29,867 nucleotides of DNA from JBPCQA01 sp050998615 (GCA_050998615.1 JBPCQA010000028.1:1-29867); one strand, 5' to 3'; shown: positions 23,056 through 29,867, counted from the first letter of the stretch. Translations and numbers: made by a program. Notes: generated from the sequence alone by a model not told the origin.

Positions 23056-23613
23056 GCGCAGCGGACCCTGACCGACGCAGCGTCACACGGCGGCCAAGTG
23101 CACGTGCAAGCGATGACTGTCGCAGACGTTGGCACGATGGGCTTCGTCGCCGATCCGGCCGGCGCCGGGATCGGCGTCTGGCAGCCCGGGAGCCACCAGG
23201 GCTTCGGAACTCTCGGTGAGGCTGGGACCCCGAGTTGGTTCGAGCTACACACTCGGGACTACGCCGGGTGCCTCGGCTTCTACCGAGACGTGTTCGGCTG
23301 GAAAACCCATGTCGTCAGCGACACCGCGGAGTTCCGCTACACGACGCTCGTGGACGGCGAGGACTGGTTGGCCGGCATCATGGACGCTTCAGGCTTCCTC
23401 CCCGAGGACGTCCCCGCCCACTGGTCGGTCTACTTCGGAGTAGCAGATGCCGACGCCGCGCTGGCAAAGGTCGTCGAGCTAGGCGGCTCCGTCGTGCTGG
23501 CCGCGGAGGACACGCCGTACGGCCGTCTCGCGACAGCCGCGGACAAGACCGGCGTCCAATTCAAGCTGGTCGCACCCAACGAGGCGATGCCAGCGCGCAA
23601 CTCCACAAGCTGA
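23056..23613 (+). pseudogene. Two-domain VOC (glyoxalase-like) protein, 5'-truncated
   Basis: In one frame the sequence reads AAQRTLTDAASHGGQVHVQ, then TVADVGTMGFVADPAGAGIGVWQPGSHQGFG, the end of a first VOC domain. A complete second VOC domain follows: TPSWFELHTRDYAGCLGFYRDVFGWKTHVVS ... WSVYFGVADADAALAKVVELGGSV ... GRLATAADKTGVQFKLV. Intact relatives (CFP30B/Rv0577-like) have two full VOC domains in about 255-265 residues; here roughly the first 75 residues are missing and homology starts about 70 bp after the DUF1501 stop. Translation from GTG 23098 or ATG 23113 could still make the second domain, so a residual product is possible, but the paired fold is lost. Confidence 0.75.
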
Positions 23614-24034
23614 GCCTCATCGCGCTCGAAATCGGCCGGCCGGCCGAGCGTTCCCCACGGCCAACACCCACCTCAAGGAGTCGGAGTACTCCAGCCAGGT
23701 GCTCGGCCTGTAGAAACCCCGCTATGGCTGAACGTTGACCCGCAATCTGATCCAGGCAGCTTCCAGCCGCACGCGAGGAGCCGCCGTACAAACCTCGCTA
23801 TGGCTGAAGCCTGACGCTCGCTGCTGGCGTGTCGTTCAGCCATAGCGCCCGCGCTGAACTCACGCTTCACCACGATGCCGACCGTGTCGCAGCCCCTCCT
23901 GAGCCTCGGCCTCGCACTACTTCACGCGGGTCTGAAGTGCAGTCATTGACGCTGCGTTGATGGTCGGCCAGGATGGCCACAAGACGCCGTACGGCGCTCT
24001 TGCTCACAGCCAGGCAGCAAGGGAAGGGACGGGC
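23614..24034. other. Intergenic region with repeats and a possible gene tail
   Basis: No complete gene is seen in these 421 bp. A plus-strand reading around 23659-23713 gives THLKESEYSSQVLGL and a stop, which looks like the C-terminal tail of some lost gene; I cannot name the family. CGCTATGGCTGAA repeats occupy 23720-23847. A promoter for the metallopeptidase should lie in the last 180 bp, but no clear -10/-35 was found. Confidence 0.45.
23720..23847. repeat. CGCTATGGCTGAA repeat group with 13-bp hairpin
   Basis: CGCTATGGCTGAA occurs at 23720-23732 and 23796-23808 in direct orientation, and its exact inverse, TTCAGCCATAGCG, at 23835-23847. The direct copies are each preceded by a related TA(G/C)AAACC(C/T) stretch, so the shared unit is nearly 30 bp with a few mismatches. 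The second and third copies could form a 13-bp stem with a 26-nt loop. A related copy is at 16377-16389. Confidence 0.7.
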
Positions 24035-25513
24035 ATGGCGAGGACGAGGGGTTTCCGGTCACGCGCCGGGGCAGTGATGACGGCGGCGGCGCTTGGGCTG
24101 GGTTTCCAAGGTGCCATGGTCGCGCACCCCATCACTGCGACCGCCTCACCGGGAGTGTCTCGTCACGCGGTGGCGCTTGCGACGCAGACGAACTTCACAC
24201 CCGGCAGCCCTGGAGTCGGCGACCCCTACTTCCCGCTCGAAGGCAACGGCGGCTACAACGTCGTGCACTACAACTTGGATCTGTCCTACGACCCGGCCAG
24301 CCATCACCTAGGTGGCTCTAACACGATCACCGCGACCGCCACGCAGAACCTGTCCCGCTTTGACCTCGATCTGGTGGGTTACACGGTGTCCCGAGTTCAG
24401 GTGAACGGAGCTGCGGCCACCTTCCGGCGGGTTGGCCCGGAGCTTGACATCACACCGTCGAAGGGCCTGCCGATCGGCAAACGTTTCGTCGTCGAGGTCT
24501 GGTACGCCGGCGTCCCCCACACGATCATCGGATCACCCATCGTGTTCGGCGCGCCGTACGGCTGGATCTACACCAAGGACGGCGCGTTCGTCGGATGTGA
24601 ACCCAACGCTGCCCGCACGTGGTATCCGGCCAACGACCATCCCAGCGACAAGGCGAGCTTCACGTTCGACATCACGGTGCCGAAGTCGCGGAAGGTCGTG
24701 GCCAACGGAAGTCTGCTCACCCAGCGAGTGCGGGGAGACCAGGCGACGTTCGTATGGCGCGAGACGCAGCCGATGGCGACGTACCTCGCAACGATCGACA
24801 TCGGTCGCTGGGACTTCCACAGCACGACGACACCAGCCGGCATTCCGGAGTTCGTGGCGGTCGACCCGACGCTGGCGTCGCAGGCCAGGACCGACCACAT
24901 CATCGCACTCACCGGTCGGATCACCGACTTTTGGGCCCGGAGCTTCGGTCGCTATCCGTTCAGCTCCACTGGCGGGATCGTCGACCACGTTCCGCATGTC
25001 GGGTTCTCGCTGGAGACGCAGACCCGGCCACTGTATGGTTTCGTGCCCAGCTCCGGCACCGCGTCGCATGAGCTTTCGCACCAGTGGTTCGGTGACAGCG
25101 TGTCGGTGCAGACCTGGCAAAACATCTGGCTCAACGAGGGCTTCGCGACGTACAGCAGTTGGTTCTGGACCGAGCACACCGGGGGTCCGACCACGTGGCG
25201 GCAGGCCAACGGTCTGTACGGCGGCATCCCGGCTGGGTCCGACTTTTGGAAGCAGTCGATCGCGGATCCGCAACGCAACACGATGTTCTCGCCCGCGGTC
25301 TACTACCGCGGCGCGTTGACGCTCGCTGCGCTGCGGCATCGGATTGGCGACCAGGACTTCGCCACCCTGCTGCGCACGTGGGTGCAGGTGCATCGCTATC
25401 GCAACGCCACCACCGCGCAGTTCGTGGCCCTGGCCGAGAAGGTGTCGGGACAGCGGCTCGGCCAGTTCTTCTACGTCTGGCTGTGGAAGCAAGCCAAACC
25501 CAGCCAGCTCTGA
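24035..25513 (+). CDS. Secreted M1 family zinc metallopeptidase
   Basis: A 492-residue protein. ATG 24035 follows AAGGGA and yields an N-terminal signal peptide: RTRGFRSRAGAVMTAAALGLGFQGAMVA, with cleavage near HPITATASP. The N-terminal beta domain (YNVVHYNLDLSYDP ... HLGGSNTITATATQNLSRFDLDLVG) is typical of gluzincin aminopeptidases. The catalytic motif H345-E346-L-S-H349 is followed by E368 in NEGFATY, exactly the HExxH-(18)-E spacing of M1 enzymes. The tyrosine expected to stabilise the transition state is probably in VYYRGALTLAALRH. The usual GAMEN substrate motif is not clear (region VGFSLETQT takes its place). The C-terminal ERAP1-like domain is absent, as in short actinobacterial M1 proteins. 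It should trim peptides outside the cell. Confidence 0.94.
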   Translation: MARTRGFRSRAGAVMTAAALGLGFQGAMVAHPITATASPGVSRHAVALATQTNFTPGSPGVGDPYFPLEGNGGYNVVHYNLDLSYDPASHHLGGSNTITATATQNLSRFDLDLVGYTVSRVQVNGAAATFRRVGPELDITPSKGLPIGKRFVVEVWYAGVPHTIIGSPIVFGAPYGWIYTKDGAFVGCEPNAARTWYPANDHPSDKASFTFDITVPKSRKVVANGSLLTQRVRGDQATFVWRETQPMATYLATIDIGRWDFHSTTTPAGIPEFVAVDPTLASQARTDHIIALTGRITDFWARSFGRYPFSSTGGIVDHVPHVGFSLETQTRPLYGFVPSSGTASHELSHQWFGDSVSVQTWQNIWLNEGFATYSSWFWTEHTGGPTTWRQANGLYGGIPAGSDFWKQSIADPQRNTMFSPAVYYRGALTLAALRHRIGDQDFATLLRTWVQVHRYRNATTAQFVALAEKVSGQRLGQFFYVWLWKQAKPSQL

Positions 25514-25520
25514 CACCCAC

Positions 25521-25641
25521 TGTCGCGAAGGTCTGCGCCATCCCGGTGGTCGAGGAGCGAGCGTCTCGAAACCACCTAGCCCGTCGTGGTTTCGAGACAG
25601 CCGCGGCCTCCTCAACCACCGTGTCGCGAAGGTCCGCCACC
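25521..25641. repeat. Palindromic repeat cluster C with flanking 13-bp direct repeats
   Basis: GGTGGTCGAGGAGCGAGCG then TCTCGAAACCACC spans 25545-25576, followed by an inverted unit, GTGGTTTCGAGAC ... CCTCCTCAACCACC, ending at 25620. TGTCGCGAAGGTC occurs at 25521-25533 and again at 25622-25634, bracketing the palindromic units. The 3' end of the minus-strand kinase gene runs into this cluster. Confidence 0.75.
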
Positions 25642-26181
25642 GTTGTGCCGCCCCCTCAACCATCGGGTGAGTTCGGCCATTTCCACCGGTCCGGTGGTGT
25701 CGATCTCGATACACCGGCCTATCCCCATCGGCTCGAGCAGGTCCACGGCCTGTCGAATGCGCTGCAGCGTGGGCTCGTCGGGAGGCAGGTGCGGTGGGTC
25801 CCGTCGCCGCGCCGCATACCGTCGTACGGCGACATCGGCAGGCACCCGGCACAACAACTCCACCAAGTCGTCGGCGTGTGGCAGCAGGAGCTGTTTGACG
25901 CGCTTAGTGTCCCGCTGCGGCGCTATCCAGATGTCAACGACCGCTGGACACGCCACCGGGTCCAACTGGGTGACGAGCGCTGCCTCCGCGGCAAGCCGCA
26001 GCTCGAACGCCGCTCGGGGCTCGCCGCCGGCGCCGTACAAGGCATCCTTGATGGCGTCCAGGGACAACAGTGGCGCTCCAAGCTCCGGTGCGAGCGCCGA
26101 TGCCAGCGTCGTCTTGCCGGACCCGGGAACCCCAGTGACCACGATCACCTGGTGAACAGCCCGGAGCGCGTGACGGCCCAC
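25612..26181 (-). CDS. AAA family ATPase / small P-loop kinase
   Basis: A 189-residue protein with a Walker A motif, VIVVTGVPGSGKTTLA, near residues 13-28, a following SLDAIKDALYG segment, and an Arg-rich lid (VRRYAARRRDPPHLPP) near residue 125. It resembles the 'predicted kinase' branch related to chloramphenicol phosphotransferase and shikimate kinase, which phosphorylate small molecules. The C-terminal RGRHNGGG-type tail is encoded by repeat cluster C, so the original end may have been replaced. It starts 14 bp after the stop of the VOC gene and is probably co-transcribed with it. Substrate unknown. Confidence 0.85.
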   Translation of the reverse strand: MGRHALRAVHQVIVVTGVPGSGKTTLASALAPELGAPLLSLDAIKDALYGAGGEPRAAFELRLAAEAALVTQLDPVACPAVVDIWIAPQRDTKRVKQLLLPHADDLVELLCRVPADVAVRRYAARRRDPPHLPPDEPTLQRIRQAVDLLEPMGIGRCIEIDTTGPVEMAELTRWLRGRHNGGGPSRHGG

Positions 26182-26195
26182 TCATGATCGACCAC

Positions 26196-26597
26196 TCAGG
26201 GGCTCGCGGAAGCGCGGTCTTCGCCGGCGTGGATGGGCGCCGCCCAGGAAGGACGGCTGATCAGGCAAAACGGATGTCCCGCGGGGTCGGCGTACACGTC
26301 CTCACCGCCGTCGAGCCGGCGAGCCCCGAGCTCGATGACCTCACGCGCGGCCTGCTGCTTGTCGTCGACCATCACGTCGAAATGGATCTGCTGCGGGTAC
26401 GCCGGGTCCGGCCACCGCGGCGGCTGGTGGTCGGGTGCCAGCTGGAAGGCGATTCCGCTGGCTGCGTCGTTTCCGGCAACAACGACGAAGTCCTCGGACC
26501 GGTAGGTCACCGGCAGCCCGAGCAGCTCGGAGTAGAAGTCGGCAAGCGCTGCCGGATCCGGGCAGTCGAGGATCACGTGGTGGAGGCGACCGATCAT
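26196..26597 (-). CDS. VOC family protein (glyoxalase/bleomycin-resistance-like)
   Basis: A 133-residue single VOC domain: MIGRLHHVILDCPDPAALADFYSELLGLPV at the N-terminus, with the first metal-ligand His in LHHVILDC; HFDVMVDD in the second half; and EDVYADPAGHPFCLI at the end. The subgroup resembles the actinobacterial proteins annotated as VOC or pterin dehydratase-like. Members bind a divalent metal and act as dioxygenases, isomerases or antibiotic-binding proteins; the chemistry here is unknown. First gene of a two-gene minus-strand unit with the P-loop kinase. Confidence 0.9.
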   Translation of the reverse strand: MIGRLHHVILDCPDPAALADFYSELLGLPVTYRSEDFVVVAGNDAASGIAFQLAPDHQPPRWPDPAYPQQIHFDVMVDDKQQAAREVIELGARRLDGGEDVYADPAGHPFCLISRPSWAAPIHAGEDRASASP

Positions 26598-26656
26598 CCC
26601 GCCAGGCTATCGGCCGACGCACTTAAGCAGTGCGCTTCCCTCCTCCGCGTTGCCAT

Positions 26657-26685
26657 CCGGGCGCGAATGACCCGCTCCCTGTCCG
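26657..26685 (+). repeat. 29-bp repeat, copy 2
   Basis: Identical over 29 bp to 2171-2199, with weaker similarity through GCGCCGGGCTCTAAA at 26710. It contains the same 14-codon frame (MTRSLSAAAARAGL, stop TAA), and that stop overlaps the probable -10 element (26709-26714) of the downstream kinase gene. No convincing ribosome-binding site precedes its ATG. Confidence 0.8.
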
Positions 26686-26708
26686 CGGCCGCTGCCCGCG
26701 CCGGGCTC

Positions 26709-26714
26709 TAAACT
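26709..26714 (+). promoter_or_regulatory. Putative -10 element (TAAACT) for the kinase gene
   Basis: TAAACT is seven bases upstream of the GTG at 26722, a spacing that fits a leaderless transcript; there is no Shine-Dalgarno sequence. No clear -35 lies 16-18 bp upstream. Confidence 0.4.
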
Positions 26715-26721
26715 GCCGACC

Positions 26722-27279
26722 GTGGCGCGTCTGATTCACCTCAATGGACCGCCTGGCATCGGCAAGTCGACTCTTGCTCAGGTGTACGTCGACGGGCACC
26801 CAGGTGTCTTGAATCTCGACATCGACAAGGTTCGCGCTCTGATCGGTGGTTGGCGGGATCGTTTCGATGAAGCCGGGCAGCTCGCCAGGTCACTCGCGTT
26901 GGGCATGGCCGGAGCTCACCTGCGAGAAGGCCATGACGTCATCGTGCCGCAGTATCTTGGGCGGCTCGGCGAGATCGAGCGGTTCGAAGCAGTGGCCGTG
27001 GGCAGTGGCGCGATGTTTTGCGAGGTGGTCTTGATGGCCGACAAGGAGCAGTCGCTGCGGAGGTTCGCGAATCGAAGCGCAGCCGGTGAGCTCGCGTGGC
27101 ATCGGCAGGTGCAGGAAGTTGTGGACAGCCACGGCGGTCCACAACTCCTTGCCGAGATGTACGACAGGCTTGCGGAGGCTATGCAACGCAGGCCGACCGC
27201 GGTCGTCATACCGAGTGAGGATGGTGCGATCAGCCAGACCTACGAAGCATTTCTGACGGCGGTGGAGGCAAGCTGCTAA
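26722..27279 (+). CDS. Zeta-toxin-like / AAA P-loop kinase
   Basis: A 185-residue protein starting at GTG, with Walker A in LIHLNGPPGIGKSTLAQVY (residues 4-22), LNLDIDKVRALIGGWRD (~32-48), which resembles the substrate-binding D-x-x-R of zeta-like kinases, and LREGHDVIVPQYLGR (~70-85) as the Walker-B-like strand. The lid is Arg-rich (SLRRFANRS). Such proteins phosphorylate small substrates such as UDP-sugars, nucleosides or antibiotics. No epsilon-type antitoxin gene lies beside it, so a toxin role is not supported. Monocistronic and intact. The 144 bp that follow show no gene. Confidence 0.85.
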   Translation: MARLIHLNGPPGIGKSTLAQVYVDGHPGVLNLDIDKVRALIGGWRDRFDEAGQLARSLALGMAGAHLREGHDVIVPQYLGRLGEIERFEAVAVGSGAMFCEVVLMADKEQSLRRFANRSAAGELAWHRQVQEVVDSHGGPQLLAEMYDRLAEAMQRRPTAVVIPSEDGAISQTYEAFLTAVEASC

Positions 27280-27423
27280 GTCAGCACCCCAGGGCCGTTG
27301 CGCCGGCCGGGCTCGGTGCACTCACACCTTTCCCCGAACGCGGACAACAACCGCGCAGCACGTTGACGGTCGCAATACTACCCGTCTTTAGGCACTCGCT
27401 TCACGTCTCCACACAGGGATCGA

Positions 27424-27804
27424 TTACCTGATCAAGCGGACCCGAATAGGCAGGCCAAGGGCCGCCCACGCGCGGTCAGCGGTGAGGACCTCTGCAGGTG
27501 CGCTGCGCAGTGTCAACGCCAGACAGCAGCGGTCGCCGAGCGACAGCGACCGGCCACCCTCGAGTGCGCGCATCGCACCGGCCAACTCGGCGTCCTCCTC
27601 CGTGAGCGGCTGGATTGTGACACCAGCCGCGGCGAGCAGCTCACGAACTCGGCGGCCGTCAATGTCGACGTCGACCAGCTTCCCGACCACTTCGGCCAGG
27701 TTGGCCGTTCCGAGAAACGCCGAAGAGATCTCCCTAGAAACAATGTCGGCACCTGGCTCGTCATGGACGAGGGCCAGAACGGCTGAGGCATCTAAGACGG
27801 TCAC
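27424..27804 (-). CDS. vapC: VapC family PIN-domain toxin
   Basis: A 126-residue PIN-domain ribonuclease beginning VTVLDASAVLALVHDEPGAD, with the first acidic metal ligand D5. Further ligands are E in TANLAEVVGKL (~residue 38), and D in LSLGDRCCLALTL and LTADRAW in the C-terminal part. VapC proteins cut tRNA or rRNA and slow growth when free of VapB. The GTG start overlaps the antitoxin stop by four bases (GTGA), so the two are translated together. The gene is intact and all PIN acidic positions appear present. Confidence 0.94.
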   Translation of the reverse strand: MTVLDASAVLALVHDEPGADIVSREISSAFLGTANLAEVVGKLVDVDIDGRRVRELLAAAGVTIQPLTEEDAELAGAMRALEGGRSLSLGDRCCLALTLRSAPAEVLTADRAWAALGLPIRVRLIR

Positions 27805-28043
27805 TCGACGGCCGCGGCGAGACGACGCTCATCAAGTAGCTCGTCCACGAGCGAGCGCGTATTCGGGACATCGGATGCCAAGCCGCGCAATTCCGCGACC
27901 GCGTCCTGCTGCCGCTCTAGCACGAGCCGTGGGCCGGCTACGTGCAGGTGCAGGCGGTCACCAACAACGAGCCCGAGCGCGGCCCGCACATCGGCGGGAA
28001 TCACCAGCCGACCCTGCTTACCGAGGAACACTGTGGCATCCAT
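27801..28043 (-). CDS. vapB: AbrB-type antitoxin VapB
   Basis: An 80-residue protein with an N-terminal AbrB/MazE swapped-hairpin DNA-binding domain: VFLGKQGRLVIPADVRAALGLVVGDRLHLHV (residues ~5-35), including the RLVIPADVR core. The C-terminal half (LVDELLDERRLAAAVE) should bind and block VapC. It is the first gene of the pair and would repress its own promoter, probably through the AGTGGCAC repeats just upstream. Confidence 0.93.
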   Translation of the reverse strand: MDATVFLGKQGRLVIPADVRAALGLVVGDRLHLHVAGPRLVLERQQDAVAELRGLASDVPNTRSLVDELLDERRLAAAVE

Positions 28044-28051
28044 AGTTCAAT

Positions 28052-28078
28052 AGTGGCACACTCGCCAGCCAGTGGCAC
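28052..28078. promoter_or_regulatory. Putative VapBC operator: two AGTGGCAC boxes
   Basis: AGTGGCAC occurs at 28052-28059 and 28071-28078 in direct orientation, 19 bp apart start to start (about two helical turns), between 9 and 35 bp before the vapB ATG. Paired boxes at this spacing suit binding of a VapB dimer or VapBC complex. The ATTGAACT region between the first box and the ATG may hold the -10 element. Confidence 0.45.
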
Positions 28079-28503
28079 CCGTAGCCGCGTACTGCTCGAA
28101 GCTGGTCAGATCGAACCAGGCGACGCCGACGGAGATCGCGAAGGCGGCCCCCGCCTAAAAGGTCGGGAAGGCGCCCCCACCAGATGGAGACATGATGAGC
28201 ATGGACAGGAGCACGGACACGCGATTGAGCCGAGAGGAACGCGAGCGGGCTCGTGTTCCCGAGCCGATTGAGCGTGTCGAAGCCGGCGCAGCCGGCGAAC
28301 ACACGCAATCGCCTGCGCTGCGCGTTGCCGACAACCACAATCTGATCCGCGTGCACGGCGCGCGCGTGAACACCTCAAGGAACGTCAGAGGTGCTGGGTT
28401 TCGCCATGCTGAGCAGCGCGGGCTCATGGCAGCCAACGTGCGCGGCAAGATCGTGCTGACCCTCGACTGATCACCTCCGGCGCGACGTGGCACGATATCG
28501 CAG
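28079..28503. other. Intergenic region with a possible oxidoreductase tail
   Basis: No complete gene is supported in these 425 bp. Around 28390-28470 a plus-strand reading ends in GLMAANVRGKIVLTLD and a stop, which resembles the C-terminus of zinc-type quinone oxidoreductases (...GKVVLTL); it may be a small gene remnant. At 28240-28300 lies a GAGCC...GATTGAGCGTGTCGAAGCC stretch, a distant relative of the palindromic repeats, plus a GCCGGCGCAGCCGGCG run. Confidence 0.35.
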
Positions 28504-28953
28504 GTGACCAGCAGACCCGCCGCGGCGCAGCACCTGCGCGACCTCGCTCGGCTGCGTCGCATCCGCGACCGCATCGACCGGGAGTACGCGCAGCCGCTCG
28601 ACGTCGAGGCCCTCGCGCGCGGTGCGCACATGTCGGCGGGCCACCTGAGTCGGGAGTTCCGCCTCGCCTACGGCGAGGCGCCCTACGGGTACCTGATGAC
28701 GCGGCGGATCGAGCGGGCCATGGCGCCCCTGCGTCGAGGCGACCTCAGCGTGACCGAGGTGTGCTTCGCGGTCGGCTGCTCGTCGCTGGGCACGTTCAGT
28801 ACCCGCTTCACCGAGCTGGTCGGTGTGCCGCCCAGCACCTATCTGCGCCAGGCCGCTCGGGCCACGGCGGGGATGCCGTCGTGCGTGTCGAAACAAGTGA
28901 CCAGACCGATCAGGAATCGAGAAGCCCCGGTCACCGGGTCGCAAATACCCTGA
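28504..28953 (+). CDS. AraC family transcriptional regulator
   Basis: A 149-residue protein consisting mainly of the AraC/XylS double helix-turn-helix: RRIRDRIDREYAQPLDVEALARGAHMSAGHLSREFRLAYGEAPYGYLMTRRIERA, then LSVTEVCFAVGCSSLGTFSTRFTELVGVPPSTYLRQ, the second HTH with its conserved F-S-x-x-F-x-x-x-x-G-x-x-P. The N-terminal sensor domain of full-length AraC proteins is absent; short versions like this commonly sit before VOC genes. The GTG start at 28504 has no strong ribosome-binding site. It ends five bases before the VOC gene, so it likely controls that gene in the same transcript. Confidence 0.93.
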   Translation: MTSRPAAAQHLRDLARLRRIRDRIDREYAQPLDVEALARGAHMSAGHLSREFRLAYGEAPYGYLMTRRIERAMAPLRRGDLSVTEVCFAVGCSSLGTFSTRFTELVGVPPSTYLRQAARATAGMPSCVSKQVTRPIRNREAPVTGSQIP

Positions 28954-28958
28954 CCCAC

Positions 28959-29369
28959 ATGGACATCACCATTCATCAGGCCTACCTCCCCCACAACGAC
29001 CCGGATGCATCCCTGGCCTTCTACCGCGACACGCTCGGCTTCGAGGTCCGCAACGACGTCGGGTACGAGGGAATGCGCTGGATCACGGTCGGCCCCACAG
29101 GCCAGCCGAGCATGGCCATCGTTCTGCACCCGCCGGCCGTCGACCCAGGCGTCACCGACGACGAGCGACGCACCATCGCCGAGATGATGGCCAAGGGCAC
29201 CTACGCCGGAATCAACATGGCCACCGGGGACCTCGACGGCACCTTCGAGAAGTTGCAGGCCAGCGACTCCGAGATCGTCCAAGAGCCGATCGAGCAGCCG
29301 TACGGCATTCGTGACTGCGCCGTCCGCGATCCCGCAGGCAATCTGATCCGCATCCAGGAGCTGCGCTGA
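28959..29369 (+). CDS. VOC family protein
   Basis: A 136-residue glyoxalase-like protein beginning MDITIHQAYLPHNDPDASLAFYRDTLGFEVRNDVGYEGMRW. Later features are YAGINMATGDLDGTFEKLQ and PIEQPYGIRDCAVRDPAGNLIRIQEL, where the closing E is a usual metal ligand. In many actinobacteria this subgroup follows an AraC regulator in the same order. It may act on or bind a small toxic molecule; the substrate is not readable. Intact. Confidence 0.93.
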   Translation: MDITIHQAYLPHNDPDASLAFYRDTLGFEVRNDVGYEGMRWITVGPTGQPSMAIVLHPPAVDPGVTDDERRTIAEMMAKGTYAGINMATGDLDGTFEKLQASDSEIVQEPIEQPYGIRDCAVRDPAGNLIRIQELR

Positions 29370-29445
29370 GGCGCCTGCCGGTCCCGCGGTCGACGGCGCG
29401 GCCGCAGGTGGGGGCCCGAGCGATGCTTCGCTGAAGCTCTTGCGC

Positions 29446-29867
29446 CTACGGTCCTTCCAGCGCGAGCACCTCATCACCGACGGCGAGTTCACCGCCCTCG
29501 GCCACCATGGCGCCGACCCCCAGGAAGCCGTCGGTTTCCCGAAGCACCGTCTTGAGGACGGTCAGATCGCGTTCGATGCCGTCGGGCTGGGGGCGGGTCA
29601 CCATGACGCAGCGGTCGATGCGCTTGGTGACGTCGAGCACGACCGCGCCGATAGCGATACGCCGACCGACCAGGTCGTCCTCGCCGGCGCCGTCGACCAC
29701 GAGGTTCGGGCGGAAGCGCCGCACGGGCCAGTCCCGGAGGCTGGCCGAGGACATGATCGACACCCGCGTGCGGGTGGAGTCGTGCCAGACGCGGGCGGGG
29801 CCGCTCCAGACGCCCCACGGCCCGGACTCGTCCTCGTTGTCGAGCGGGCAGTCGTACTCCGGTGGGC
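29446..29867 (-). CDS. MOSC domain-containing protein (5' end outside window)
   Basis: The reading stays open to the window edge, so at least 139 C-terminal residues are seen. WGVWSGPARVWHDSTRTRV leads into LRDWPVRRFRPNLVVDGAGEDD, the standard end of a MOSC N-terminal barrel (RRFRPNL with Arg-rich sulfur/molybdopterin-binding area). LVGRRIAIGAVVLDVTKRIDRCVMVTRPQP, with the single conserved Cys in DRCVMV, and GVGAMVAEGGELAVGDEVL, the closing barrel strands, follow. MOSC proteins carry sulfur or reduce N-hydroxylated compounds with molybdenum cofactor. The C-terminus and stop are inside the window, the start is not. Confidence 0.88.
   Translation of the reverse strand, partial: PPEYDCPLDNEDESGPWGVWSGPARVWHDSTRTRVSIMSSASLRDWPVRRFRPNLVVDGAGEDDLVGRRIAIGAVVLDVTKRIDRCVMVTRPQPDGIERDLTVLKTVLRETDGFLGVGAMVAEGGELAVGDEVLALEGP

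Noticed and set aside
24533..25852. Long minus-strand open frame (439 codons) opposite the M1 metallopeptidase
   Set aside because: It is antisense to a gene with complete catalytic motifs, reads through repeat cluster C, and its translation is low-complexity Arg/Pro/His-rich with no family motif; a typical GC-rich shadow.
1..29867. CRISPR array
   Set aside because: No regularly spaced direct repeats with unique spacers were seen; the repeats found are palindromic, irregularly spaced and few.

Overview
The window is GC-rich (about 65-70% by eye) chromosomal DNA from an actinobacterium. Four things point there: the codon usage, the dgt-dnaG-(small conserved gene)-tRNA-Asn order, many GTG starts and apparently leaderless promoters, and dispersed palindromic repeats built on GGTGGTTGAG...TCTCGAAACCACC. 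I recall this repeat type from Nocardioidaceae and related Propionibacteriales, but I could not check that here, so no genus is given.

Layout. 1-2.8 kb is worn accessory DNA: an ABC-transporter ATPase fragment, two co-directional DinB-family genes, their divergent WYL/YafY-type regulator (now a multiply broken pseudogene), and a GNAT acetyltransferase. 2.98-3.5 kb holds two very small genes. 3.8-7.0 kb is a tightly overlapped minus-strand operon. It encodes a P-loop ATPase of the BrxC/BrxD (DUF2791) kind, a related protein whose nucleotide-binding motifs are degenerate, and an uncharacterised protein with a helical middle. The last two each carry an apparent one-base frameshift. 7.1-11.2 kb is core genome: dgt, dnaG, a conserved hypothetical and tRNA-Asn. 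11.2-13.7 kb is a PadR regulator with a HAAS-type membrane protein and a second polytopic membrane protein, preceded by a clear promoter/operator. A FUSC remnant and two oppositely oriented aldo/keto reductases follow (13.7-16.3 kb).

16.4-23.0 kb is an export module: a 1130-residue Tat lipoprotein (LamG-like domains plus a GH43-like propeller), divergent from a DUF1800-DUF1501 pair in which both proteins carry twin-arginine signals. The 294-bp divergent intergenic region is AT-rich and has direct and inverted repeats. 23.0-30 kb is mixed accessory content: a truncated two-domain VOC gene, a secreted M1 metallopeptidase, two small P-loop kinases, a VOC protein, a VapBC toxin-antitoxin pair, an AraC-type regulator with a VOC protein, and the C-terminal part of a MOSC-domain protein that runs off the window.

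How the parts relate. dgt and dnaG link nucleotide-pool control with replication priming. The DUF2791 operon resembles parts of BREX-like defence loci but has no visible helicase, methylase or PglZ partner, and two of its three genes look broken, so it is probably a remnant or a minimal variant. The lipoprotein/DUF1800/DUF1501 module is the most intact candidate for an undescribed system, with a probable job at the cell surface. No CRISPR array, integrase, transposase or rRNA was seen. Palindromic repeats punctuate the ends of several genes, and some truncations (FUSC) coincide with them.
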